Below the pieces are notes generated by a model. The model was not told the origin of the DNA. It saw only the letters and a list, made by a program, of their open reading frames with translations, and searched no databases. The position numbers and the translations under genes are program-made. Shown in pieces: positions 39,019 through 46,528 of a stretch of 64,000 bases of DNA. Source of the stretch: Deltaproteobacteria bacterium TMED58 (lineage in GTDB: Bacteria; Desulfobacterota_D; UBA1144); contig NHDL02000003.1 of assembly GCA_002167555.2 (NCBI GenBank), forward strand, positions 75,805-139,804. The letters run 5' to 3'. Every line of letters starts with the position of its first letter. Position 1 is the first letter of the stretch.

Positions 39019-40338
39019 ATGAAAGTACTTCTTCTTGATGTTTACATAAAAGATTCAAAATATAGAATCTGCAAAGATACCAATGGTTCTTATGGTACAG
39101 CTAATGATTATGGTGATTCCTTATTCCCTAAACTATTAACAAAGATTGCCAAGAATACTAACTTCTGGCCACCTATATATTTAATGTATGTTGGTGCTGT
39201 GTTGAGAGAAAAGGGGCACGAAGTTCATTATTCAAACAATATAGTAAATGATGAAGAATATGATTGCGTTATAATGTCGAGCTCAATTGTCTGTCATGAG
39301 TCTGAGATAAAAGAGATTAAAAAAATAAATAAAAAGAGTAAGGTTATTGTTGTTGGTTCTTTTGTGACAAGTAATCCCGAAAAATATCTTGAAACAGGAG
39401 TAAAGGTTGTGCTTGGAGAGCCTGAATTTTATTTTCTAAGAAATAGTCTTGATAAAATTTTAAAGGATAATAATTTTTCTTTTAATTCAATCAACAAAGA
39501 GAATGAGGATTTAGATTCTCTTCCTATTCCATGCTGGGACTTAGTAATTAATCGCTTATCATTCAGCGGTGGGCTAAAAAAGAAAAAATGTATACCTATT
39601 CTAGGTGAGCGAGGCTGTCCTTACTCCTGCTTTAATTACTGCACTTACCCATTAGCGCAAGGAAGAACGCCCCGTGCAAGGTCGACTGAAAAAATAGTAG
39701 AGGAATTAAAATATTGGAATAAAAATTTCCAGGTTAATGAATTTGTATTCAGGGACCCTGTATTTTCTATTGATAGAGGCAGAACGGAAAACCTTGCTAA
39801 AGCTATAATTGATGAAGGTTTAGATATTAAATTTACAATAGAAACACATCTAAATAATTTGGACTATGAACTTGTTATGCTTTTAAAAAAAGCTGGTGTA
39901 TTCATAATTAGAGTTGGAATCGAATCCGTCAATTATGATGTCATCGCGGACGCAAAAAGATTTAGTTTAAAAAAAGAAAAAGAAAAAGAAAAATTAGATA
40001 TGATTCACTCTATAGGAATTAAAGTAATCGGTATGTATATCTTAGGATATGAGACAGATACTAAAGAATCCTGCCTCGCTACTATAAAATATGCAAAAGA
40101 ACTAAATACATACATTGCAGTATTTAGTGTTTTTACTCCTTATCCTGGGACGCCAATTTTTATGAAGTTTAAAGACAGGATTACATCAAAGAATTATGAG
40201 GACTTTAATCAATGGAAGCTTGTGTTTGATCATGCAAATATGAGTGGAAAAGAAATAAGGGGACTACTTGACTATGCATTTACAACCTATTATCTGAGCA
40301 TAAGATGGATTATAAAGAATCTAAGGTTAGCTCTTTAA
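39019..40338 (+). CDS. Cobalamin-binding-type radical SAM protein with C-x3-C-x3-C motif
   Basis: The 439 residues have an N-terminal Rossmann-like domain (about 1-150) as in B12-binding radical SAM enzymes, beginning MKVLLLDVYI, and a central radical SAM barrel. The cluster cysteines are Cys200, Cys204 and Cys208 in GCPYSCFNYC, giving C-x3-C-x3-C rather than the common C-x3-C-x2-C. Later family features include FRDPVFSIDRGR, RVGIESVN, YILGYETDT and FTPYPGTP. The canonical DxHxxG cobalamin motif is not evident, so B12 binding is uncertain. Relatives modify lipids, hopanoids, porphyrins or peptides. The substrate is unknown. It is divergent from the membrane protein and convergent with the cytochrome gene. 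Confidence 0.8.
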   Translation: MKVLLLDVYIKDSKYRICKDTNGSYGTANDYGDSLFPKLLTKIAKNTNFWPPIYLMYVGAVLREKGHEVHYSNNIVNDEEYDCVIMSSSIVCHESEIKEIKKINKKSKVIVVGSFVTSNPEKYLETGVKVVLGEPEFYFLRNSLDKILKDNNFSFNSINKENEDLDSLPIPCWDLVINRLSFSGGLKKKKCIPILGERGCPYSCFNYCTYPLAQGRTPRARSTEKIVEELKYWNKNFQVNEFVFRDPVFSIDRGRTENLAKAIIDEGLDIKFTIETHLNNLDYELVMLLKKAGVFIIRVGIESVNYDVIADAKRFSLKKEKEKEKLDMIHSIGIKVIGMYILGYETDTKESCLATIKYAKELNTYIAVFSVFTPYPGTPIFMKFKDRITSKNYEDFNQWKLVFDHANMSGKEIRGLLDYAFTTYYLSIRWIIKNLRLAL

Positions 40339-40350
40339 TATACAAAAAAA

Positions 40351-41604
40351 CTAATTATTCGTATAAGCTTTTTTAAATCTTTTATATAATAATATTCCCA
40401 CTATAAAGAGAGTAAAAACTGCAAAGATAATTGTTTTTGTCTCCTTAAAAATACCATATTTTCTAAATACCAAATTTATTTCATCTCCCTTGTTAATATT
40501 ACTTATTGAATATGTGGTGTATTCGTCATTAGCCAACTCCGCTATAGGAGAATCTTTTTTAACAAAATTTAAACCCTCAATTGATAAAGAAAGCTTATTC
40601 TCAGGAACTATAATCGTTAAACTAGAAATATTATTAAGAAATACTTTTGATAATTTAGTCGAGAAGAAATTAAGCTCTTTTGCGTATGTTAAAACAACTC
40701 TTCTATTGCCTGGTGGCATAGGAAGAGTATCTGTTACCTTATCTTTAGAGACTATAAAAGTACTCTCACTCCTATGGGGGAAACTTAAATCTGTTACTTC
40801 AGGAAATAATGCATATGAATTTATCTTTCTCTGTTTTTCTGAAAAGTCATTAGTACCAATAAAAATTTCACTAGAATTATTAGAAATATTAAAAATCTCA
40901 GCAACTACTATAGAATTTGAATCTTCATCATAACTTATAATTAAATGCCCAGAATCAAGATTTAAATTTTCATAGTCTTGAGTTGAATCATAAACTACCA
41001 GATCCACAACTTTTTCATATTCGTTAGGTAAAAAATAAAATTTATCAGTTGAATATTCTATTCCATCATAAAAGATTTTTATGCGATATGATATATTCCC
41101 CTCTAGTTTGTCAAAATTAAAATCACCTTTGACAGTTGATACTTTCATCGAGCTTTTAACTTTATCAGCCATTACAAGCTCTAATTCTACTTCTTGGTTA
41201 TCAAGAAATTCTTTAGTACTAAAGCTCTGAACTTTTCCACTTATTTTTACTTTTGAGCCTCGCTTAACCAACTCCTTAGTTCGTTCAATATATTTTAATA
41301 ATTTACTTGCTTCATCTTTATTGACATTTATGTAAGGCATAGGAGGATATCCATCATTAATGGGCATTTTTGCATATTTTTTGTAAATAGATTGTGGATT
41401 TTGAATCCATTGAAGAACTTCTTCCTTAGAGTATTTATCTAAAGAATAATAAAGGTCAGGTCCAACGAACCTCCCTCTTCCTATAACATGACAAGTTATG
41501 CACCTCTTTTCAATAAACACCTTCTCCAAATCCTTCAAATCTTTACTTTGCGAATAAGTCACCACAGGAAATAGCATCAATAATATCAAAAAAATATTTT
41601 TCAT
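40351..41604 (-). CDS. Membrane-anchored monoheme cytochrome c with Ig-like domain
   Basis: From the ATG at 41604 there are 417 residues. The signal peptide is MKNIFLILLMLFPVVTYSQ. A small class I-like cytochrome domain (about 25-100) has heme site CITCH (Cys35, Cys38, His39) and Met80 or Met89 as possible sixth ligand. Next is a beta-rich region resembling a carboxypeptidase-regulatory/Ig-like fold (about 105-190: KISGKVQSF, GDFNFDKL, YRIKIFYDG), a further beta-rich segment, and a C-terminal transmembrane helix (about 388-408) with a basic tail. It is the last gene of the ccm operon, four bases after the microprotein gene. It may be an electron partner or a Ccm substrate with a specific role; function unknown. 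Confidence 0.75.
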   Translation of the reverse strand: MKNIFLILLMLFPVVTYSQSKDLKDLEKVFIEKRCITCHVIGRGRFVGPDLYYSLDKYSKEEVLQWIQNPQSIYKKYAKMPINDGYPPMPYINVNKDEASKLLKYIERTKELVKRGSKVKISGKVQSFSTKEFLDNQEVELELVMADKVKSSMKVSTVKGDFNFDKLEGNISYRIKIFYDGIEYSTDKFYFLPNEYEKVVDLVVYDSTQDYENLNLDSGHLIISYDEDSNSIVVAEIFNISNNSSEIFIGTNDFSEKQRKINSYALFPEVTDLSFPHRSESTFIVSKDKVTDTLPMPPGNRRVVLTYAKELNFFSTKLSKVFLNNISSLTIIVPENKLSLSIEGLNFVKKDSPIAELANDEYTTYSISNINKGDEINLVFRKYGIFKETKTIIFAVFTLFIVGILLYKRFKKAYTNN

Positions 41605-41608
41605 AACT

Positions 41609-41719
41609 TTAAATATCCCAATCAATTTTCTTTATGTCAGATTTATTTACTAGTAGAGGATAAAAAATATAAGATAGAGATAATAAAGTAATTAATATAG
41701 TAATAAAAATTTCCAACAT
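41609..41719 (-). CDS. 36-residue membrane microprotein in the ccm operon (CcmI-N-terminus-like)
   Basis: The ATG at 41719 overlaps the ccmF stop (TAATG) and has a perfect AGGAGG about nine bases upstream. The product is one transmembrane helix (MLEIFITILITLLSLSYIFY) followed by PLLVNKSDIKKIDWDI. The helix ending in P-L-L resembles the first segment of CcmI-type proteins, or a small assembly factor, but similarity is weak. The strong ribosome site and tight packing argue that it is real. A longer frame to 41797 would overlap ccmF and is not used. Confidence 0.65.
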   Translation of the reverse strand: MLEIFITILITLLSLSYIFYPLLVNKSDIKKIDWDI

Positions 41720-43641
41720 TAAATTTTCCTCCTGAACATAATTAGGACACCACCCAGAATTGATACCAAGCTGCCAATCCAAAGAAGTGAAACCCAAGGA
41801 TTAATATATATCTTAAAATTGAATCTACCGTCCTCCATATCATCAATCAGAATAAGATAATAATCTTTTTTTAATGTGTTATATATTGCGACTTCTGTCT
41901 CCTTATTTATCTCCCTATTACCTTCATACTTATATAAATTTTGTTCCGGATATAAATAATAACTACTTCCACTATCTGTAAGCAATAATTTCGCACCCAA
42001 AATATTCTTAGCCTCGCTCTCTTTTTTATAAGTTTCTAGCAGCTTTATATCATAGTCGTTTATTTTCAAACTCTGCCCTGTTGATAAAATAAAATCTGAT
42101 TTTGTCCCATATACAGAAGAAAGCGTTATCCCTATTATAAGTAAAATTATCCCAAAATGAACAAGAAATGAACAATACCTTCTATATCTTTTACTTAGAA
42201 TATCTTTCCATTTTAAGCCTCTTGCTAGCTGTAACTTAAATTCAACAATAATATCTTGGAGAATAACAAAAATTACGAATGAAGATATAAAGAATATTAA
42301 CAAAACCTTAAAATTATCAAAGAACATATAGGCAACGAATGTAGTCAAAATTGATAAAATTACCGGCTTTAAAAGCAACATTAATATCGGAGATAATTTT
42401 CCGGTTTTCCAAGGAATTATTGGCGCAACTGACATTAAGGACATTAGAGCTAATACGTTAGGAAAATTAACTAAGTCATAAAATGTTGGACCAACAAGTA
42501 TCTTTTCTCCAGTAAAAGCCTCAGAAATTATAGGAAAAACTGTACCCAGAAAAACAGTTAAGGTAATTATTAAAAAAAATATATTGTTAAAAATTAAAAA
42601 GTTTTCTTTTGAAAATAATGATACTATATCTTCGTTAGATGAAATTAATTTTTTATTCTTTTGATACATAAAAATTGCAAATACAACTGTTAAAATTATA
42701 AAGACAATAAAATATGGTCCAATACTTGATTGAGCAAAAGAATGTACGGATGATATTAAGCCGCTCCTTGTTATAAAAGTTCCAAAGATTGATAGAAAAA
42801 AGGCAAGAAATATGAGACATATATTCCATCTTCTTAATAAACTTCGTGTTTCTTGAGCCATAGAGGAATGTAGAAATGCTGTCAATGCTAACCAAGGCAT
42901 TAAGGCAACATTTTCAACGGGGTCCCAAGCCCAATAGCCACCCCATCCTAATTCTAAATAAGCCCATCTAGAGCCTAGTAATAGACCTAATGAAAGAAAT
43001 ATCCAACTAAAATATGTCCAATTTTTAGATCGAAGAACCCAATTATCAGTTTTATCTTTCGATATTATAGACCCAAGTGCGAATGCAAAAGGTATAGTGA
43101 GAGCAATATAACCAATATACAAAGTTAATGGATGAATGGCCATATAAAAATTCTGAAGTATAGGATTAAGACCTCTACCATTTAAAGGAATGGCACCTAA
43201 AGTATCAAAAGGACTTTCTACAAACACAATTAGGAAAATAAAAAAAGATAAGATAAAGAGTGATACTGATTCCGACGAAGGGAGTAATGATTTAAAAGGT
43301 TTAGAGAACCTAATAGTTAAAGTATAAAGAGACAATATCCACGACCAAAGAAGAAGTGAGCCTTCTTGGCCTGCCCATAATGCAGCTATAGAATATATAA
43401 AAGATAAGTCGTTACTAATATTCTTAGCAACATATGCATTACTGTAGTCTTTTGTTGTAAGCAAATAGATAAGTACTAAGACTGAAATTGAAAGTAATGC
43501 GAATATAGCTAGAATGGATCTAGTGCCTATCGAAACTAAAAGATTGGATTTCTTTCTTATTCCGACAAAATAAGAGTAGAGGCCTATAAGACCAGCTAAA
43601 AAAGAAATAAAAAGTAGCGTTTCTCCAATATTATTTAACAA
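41719..43641 (-). CDS. ccmF: Cytochrome c heme lyase CcmF
   Basis: Large membrane subunit that attaches heme to apocytochrome in System I. The 640 residues have many transmembrane helices, the WWD domain GWGGYWAWDPVEN (about 228-242), and the conserved histidines: MAIHPLTLYIGY, FLHSSMAQETR, SVHSFAQSS and VHFGIILL. A periplasmic domain precedes the last helix. The start overlaps the ccmE end by 11 bases. CcmF keeps all the hallmark residues, unlike CcmC and CcmE in the same operon. Confidence 0.95.
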   Translation of the reverse strand: MLNNIGETLLFISFLAGLIGLYSYFVGIRKKSNLLVSIGTRSILAIFALLSISVLVLIYLLTTKDYSNAYVAKNISNDLSFIYSIAALWAGQEGSLLLWSWILSLYTLTIRFSKPFKSLLPSSESVSLFILSFFIFLIVFVESPFDTLGAIPLNGRGLNPILQNFYMAIHPLTLYIGYIALTIPFAFALGSIISKDKTDNWVLRSKNWTYFSWIFLSLGLLLGSRWAYLELGWGGYWAWDPVENVALMPWLALTAFLHSSMAQETRSLLRRWNICLIFLAFFLSIFGTFITRSGLISSVHSFAQSSIGPYFIVFIILTVVFAIFMYQKNKKLISSNEDIVSLFSKENFLIFNNIFFLIITLTVFLGTVFPIISEAFTGEKILVGPTFYDLVNFPNVLALMSLMSVAPIIPWKTGKLSPILMLLLKPVILSILTTFVAYMFFDNFKVLLIFFISSFVIFVILQDIIVEFKLQLARGLKWKDILSKRYRRYCSFLVHFGIILLIIGITLSSVYGTKSDFILSTGQSLKINDYDIKLLETYKKESEAKNILGAKLLLTDSGSSYYLYPEQNLYKYEGNREINKETEVAIYNTLKKDYYLILIDDMEDGRFNFKIYINPWVSLLWIGSLVSILGGVLIMFRRKI

Positions 43642-44047
43642 AGCTTACCTTACTTTCTTCATATGCTTCATCTTCGTATTTTGTAGGACATTTAGCAAAT
43701 AATTTATTTGCAATAAAAGTAGTATCAATTAATTCTCCTTCTACTACTGCTTCAATTTCATCAGTAAAAATATCAGGAACCTCCCCTTTGTATTGAACAT
43801 TTATAGTCTTAACTTTATCGGTAATAATAAAGTTAATTGAACCATCCGAATTTTTCTTTATAGACCCCTCTTCCACAATGCCGGATACCCTCAATCTTTT
43901 GAACTTGCTAGATGATTTTTCTGCTAAAGCTTCTGACACAGTTAGGTAATATACGAGAGATGATTCAACAGCTTTATATATTAAAAAAGAAAAGAATAGC
44001 CCTATTATTACAACGAATATTTGAATCTTTTTTTTTGGTGACGCCAT
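43631..44047 (-). CDS. ccmE: Heme chaperone CcmE, Cys-type (C-x3-Y)
   Basis: Periplasmic heme shuttle between CcmC and CcmF. The 138 residues have one N-terminal transmembrane helix (about 9-25) and the OB-fold core (RLRVSGIVEEGSIK, INFIITD). At the heme-attachment site, where most proteins have His in H-x3-Y, this one has Cys120 and Tyr124 in AKCPTKY. Such C-x3-Y CcmE proteins are known from archaea and Desulfovibrio-type Ccm systems that also lack CcmH and CcmG. The ATG overlaps the ccmD stop as TAATG. Confidence 0.93.
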   Translation of the reverse strand: MASPKKKIQIFVVIIGLFFSFLIYKAVESSLVYYLTVSEALAEKSSSKFKRLRVSGIVEEGSIKKNSDGSINFIITDKVKTINVQYKGEVPDIFTDEIEAVVEGELIDTTFIANKLFAKCPTKYEDEAYEESKVSFVK

Positions 44048-44160
44048 TAGTCCTTACCATTTAATCTTCGATTTATATAAACTAGGTATAAAAATAAAAT
44101 AACCCAAAAAGCTATTTGGGAATAAAAAAGGTACTCTAAAGAATCAATAATAAAATTCAT
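44047..44160 (-). CDS. ccmD: CcmD-like small membrane protein
   Basis: Translating this interval gives 37 residues, MNFIIDSLEYLFYSQIAFWV followed by ILFLYLVYINRRLNGKD: one transmembrane helix with a basic cytosolic end, as in CcmD, which stabilises CcmC and helps release holo-CcmE from the ABC module. The position between ccmC (21-base gap) and ccmE (one-base overlap) matches ccmD in System I operons. Identification rests on size, topology and place, because CcmD proteins share little sequence. Confidence 0.8.
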   Translation of the reverse strand: MNFIIDSLEYLFYSQIAFWVILFLYLVYINRRLNGKD

Positions 44161-44181
44161 GATATTTATATTAACTTCCAA

Positions 44182-44811
44182 TTATATTTTATCTAGCTTT
44201 ATTCTCATGTCTAACAAATAAAAATAAAGAAATAAAAATGCAATGAATGTTACTATTAATGTATCCATCATTTCTGGGGCTATTCCCCCGCCTTCTCCGC
44301 CAAAAACAACCGGTGAAATTCCTCTCATAACTCTCACTGAAATGTAAACAATAGGAAGATCAATAAAAGCAATAATTGCAAAAATTGACGAGTATCTTGG
44401 CACTCCAGATTTTTCCGCAAGCTTATGAAAAACAAGATATGTAAAATATAAAATAAAAAGTATTAAAGTAGTCGTAAGTTGTGGATCAGATGTCCACCAT
44501 GTGCCCCAAACTGGCTTAGCCCAAATAGAACCAGAAACTAGCGTAAGAAGGGTGAATAGTGTACCAATTTCTGCATTTATATAAGCCATATTAGACTCAC
44601 TAGGGTTATTGCTTCTTAGATATTTAATCGAATATATAAGGTTCATAGTAAATGCTATAGTAAAAACTAGAACGTATCCCATATGAAAATAGAATATCCT
44701 TTGCACATCCCCCATAATTTTCTCTTTCGGAGCATATATAAAAATCATATATAAGCTAAGTGTCATAAAAATGGAAAATAATAAAAAGGAGTTTTTTCTC
44801 AAAAAAATCAA
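44182..44811 (-). CDS. ccmC: Heme-handling protein CcmC, with substituted WWD and His residues
   Basis: Loads heme on CcmE. The 209 residues make six transmembrane helices. The WWD motif reads WGTWWTSDPQLT (102-113), with Ser108 replacing the third tryptophan and Gln the arginine of WGxWWxWDxRLT. The first conserved ligand histidine is kept (His43 in FYFHMGY). At the second position (after the WWD region, normally R-x-L-H-P) the sequence is RGISPVVFGGEGGGI, with Ser166 where His is expected. Both codons read cleanly in frame. It lies four bases after ccmB. Confidence 0.92.
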   Translation of the reverse strand: MIFLRKNSFLLFSIFMTLSLYMIFIYAPKEKIMGDVQRIFYFHMGYVLVFTIAFTMNLIYSIKYLRSNNPSESNMAYINAEIGTLFTLLTLVSGSIWAKPVWGTWWTSDPQLTTTLILFILYFTYLVFHKLAEKSGVPRYSSIFAIIAFIDLPIVYISVRVMRGISPVVFGGEGGGIAPEMMDTLIVTFIAFLFLYFYLLDMRIKLDKI

Positions 44812-44815
44812 TATA

Positions 44816-45481
44816 TCACCTTCTAATAGAGTAACTAAAAAGAATAGGACAAATAGTCAGTAAAAGTATATCGAATGCAGCCAAAGCTTGCAAAGGAAAG
44901 GATTTAAAAAAGAAAAGGCTATCGGAAATATTGACTAGCATGATTGAACTATATCCAAGTATCAAAAAAGGAAGTATAAGAGGGTAGATTAAGATAAACA
45001 TAAATTGACCTTCTCCTCTTACTCTTTCAAGCATTAGTGAAAATGTAGATAAAATTGATGACAGCCCTAAAGTAAAAAGAAAACATAAAGAGATAAAGTT
45101 AATACCATTGATAAATAAGGGTGTATTTGAAATTAAAGATAGAAATATAAAAACAATAAGATGAATAAATAAGCAAATAATCATAAAAAATAAAATCTTT
45201 GCAAAACAAACTATTGATAGATCGATTGGAGCTGATATAAGTATCAACTCTCCATCTAAGGATATTTCTTGTCTTGAAATTCTTTGGTTTGCAACCAACG
45301 AAGATATTAATGATGTATAAAAAAAGAGCTCTATCAAATTATTAGACCCAATAAAAGTAAAACCAATTAATGATAGACTTATTGCTAAAATAATTACATA
45401 AATTAAATTAAGTTTTTCTCTAAACTCGATTCTAAGATCCTTTTTTAAAATTAAAAAAACAATATCTATAAAATTTCTCAT
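44816..45481 (-). CDS. ccmB: Heme exporter/release ABC permease CcmB
   Basis: Six-helix permease partner of CcmA; ATP hydrolysis by CcmAB frees holo-CcmE from CcmC. The 221 residues start FLILKKDLRIEFREK and include the segment LEGELILISAPID-like (here LDGELILISAPIDLSIV) that is well conserved in CcmB. It lies three bases from ccmA and four from ccmC. Confidence 0.93.
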   Translation of the reverse strand: MRNFIDIVFLILKKDLRIEFREKLNLIYVIILAISLSLIGFTFIGSNNLIELFFYTSLISSLVANQRISRQEISLDGELILISAPIDLSIVCFAKILFFMIICLFIHLIVFIFLSLISNTPLFINGINFISLCFLFTLGLSSILSTFSLMLERVRGEGQFMFILIYPLILPFLILGYSSIMLVNISDSLFFFKSFPLQALAAFDILLLTICPILFSYSIRR

Positions 45482-45484
45482 ATT

Positions 45485-46102
45485 TTACAATTTAACCGAT
45501 TCAAAAAACTCAATGTCCTTAAGTCCAGATGAATTATCTGTTATAAAGAAAGATTTTCCTTTATCTGAACTATTTATAATCAAATTATTTAAAACATTTA
45601 TGGCTTCGGAGTCCAGGTATGTGTATGGCTCATCCAAAATAAAAAAATCTGGGTTAATTAGGAATAATATTAATATTGAAACTTTCTTTTTAGTTCCATC
45701 TGAGAGTTTATATATTTTTTTTGATTTAAAATCATTTAAATTAAAGCTATCAATTAAACTCTCTACTAATTCTACATTTCCTATATTATTTAGTCGTGTA
45801 AAGAAAATTATATTTTCTTTAACTGAAAGGTGTTGATATAAATTTGGCAATGGCGGGAGATAGCTTACCTTGGTGAAATAATAATGGTCCAAATCCTTAA
45901 TATTATCTTTACCTAAAAATATTTCACCACTATAGTCTAAAATCTGTGAAGCGACAATCTTCATTAAAGTTGTCTTACCTGCACCATTAGGGCCTGACAA
46001 ATTATAAATTTTACCAGGGTTAATATTAAAACTTATTAATTTGAAGACAGTAGTGTCATTATAAGATTTACCTATATTTTGAATTGATAAAGAATCCTTC
46101 AT
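45485..46102 (-). CDS. ccmA: Heme-release ABC ATPase CcmA
   Basis: ATPase of the CcmAB module. From the ATG at 46102 there are 205 residues: Walker A GPNGAGKTT (37-45), a degenerate signature LSDGTKKK, and Walker B FFILDEPYTYLD. An alternative start at 46162 would add 20 residues and run into the divergent glyoxalase promoter, so I use the shorter form, which begins MKDSLSIQNIGKSY like other CcmA proteins. It is the first gene of the operon. A weak TAAAGT lies seven bases before the ATG. Confidence 0.92.
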   Translation of the reverse strand: MKDSLSIQNIGKSYNDTTVFKLISFNINPGKIYNLSGPNGAGKTTLMKIVASQILDYSGEIFLGKDNIKDLDHYYFTKVSYLPPLPNLYQHLSVKENIIFFTRLNNIGNVELVESLIDSFNLNDFKSKKIYKLSDGTKKKVSILILFLINPDFFILDEPYTYLDSEAINVLNNLIINSSDKGKSFFITDNSSGLKDIEFFESVKL

Positions 46103-46111
46103 GTTTATAAC

Positions 46112-46140
46112 TTTACTTAATAACAAGTGTAATTTAAAAT
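46112..46140 (+). promoter_or_regulatory. Predicted promoter of the gloA-PTPS pair
   Basis: TTTACT (46112-46117), 17 bases, TAAAAT (46135-46140), then seven bases to the ATG at 46148. There is no ribosome site, so the mRNA is likely leaderless from the second of two adjacent ATG codons (46145 and 46148). Confidence 0.5.
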
Positions 46141-46147
46141 TTGTATG

Positions 46148-46528
46148 ATGAAATTTCTTCATACAATGCTAAGAGTTAGTAATTTAGATGAATCAATTAA
46201 ATTTTATGTTGATATTCTAAAGCTTAAATTGGTCAGAAAAAGTGATTACCCTCATGGAAAATTTACCCTGGCTTTTTTATCCTATGATATAAATGAGGAG
46301 CCCTTTTTAGAGCTAACTTATAATTGGGAAACAGATAATTACAATTTAGGTAATGGTTTTGGTCATATAGCTATAGGGGTGGATGATTTATATTCTACAT
46401 GTGAAGAGATTACTAAAAAAGGTGGTAAAATAACTAGAGAGCCAGGTCCCATGAAAGGTAGCAAGTCACTACTTGCCTTTGTTGAAGACCCCAACGGTTA
46501 TAAAATAGAGCTCTTGCAGAGAACATAA
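46148..46528 (+). CDS. gloA: Glyoxalase I (lactoylglutathione lyase)
   Basis: Converts the methylglyoxal-glutathione hemithioacetal to S-lactoylglutathione. The 126 residues from 46148 begin MKFLHTMLRV, the canonical family start. All four metal ligands line up: His5, Glu55, His73 and Glu121 (as in the Ni-dependent E. coli enzyme with His, Glu, His, Glu). SLLAFVEDPNGYKIELL is the family C-terminus. It implies a thiol such as glutathione in the cell. The stop overlaps the next ATG as TAATG. Confidence 0.95.
   Translation: MKFLHTMLRVSNLDESIKFYVDILKLKLVRKSDYPHGKFTLAFLSYDINEEPFLELTYNWETDNYNLGNGFGHIAIGVDDLYSTCEEITKKGGKITREPGPMKGSKSLLAFVEDPNGYKIELLQRT

Noticed and set aside
40490-40933. 147-codon open frame antisense to the cytochrome gene
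   Set aside because: The opposing frame has a signal peptide, heme motif and operon context; this one has none.
42653-42895. 80-codon frame inside ccmF on the same strand
   Set aside because: It is out of frame within a conserved CcmF region, without a ribosome site.
46103-46162. Longer N-terminus for ccmA
   Set aside because: It would run through the divergent gloA promoter; the family N-terminus begins at 46102.
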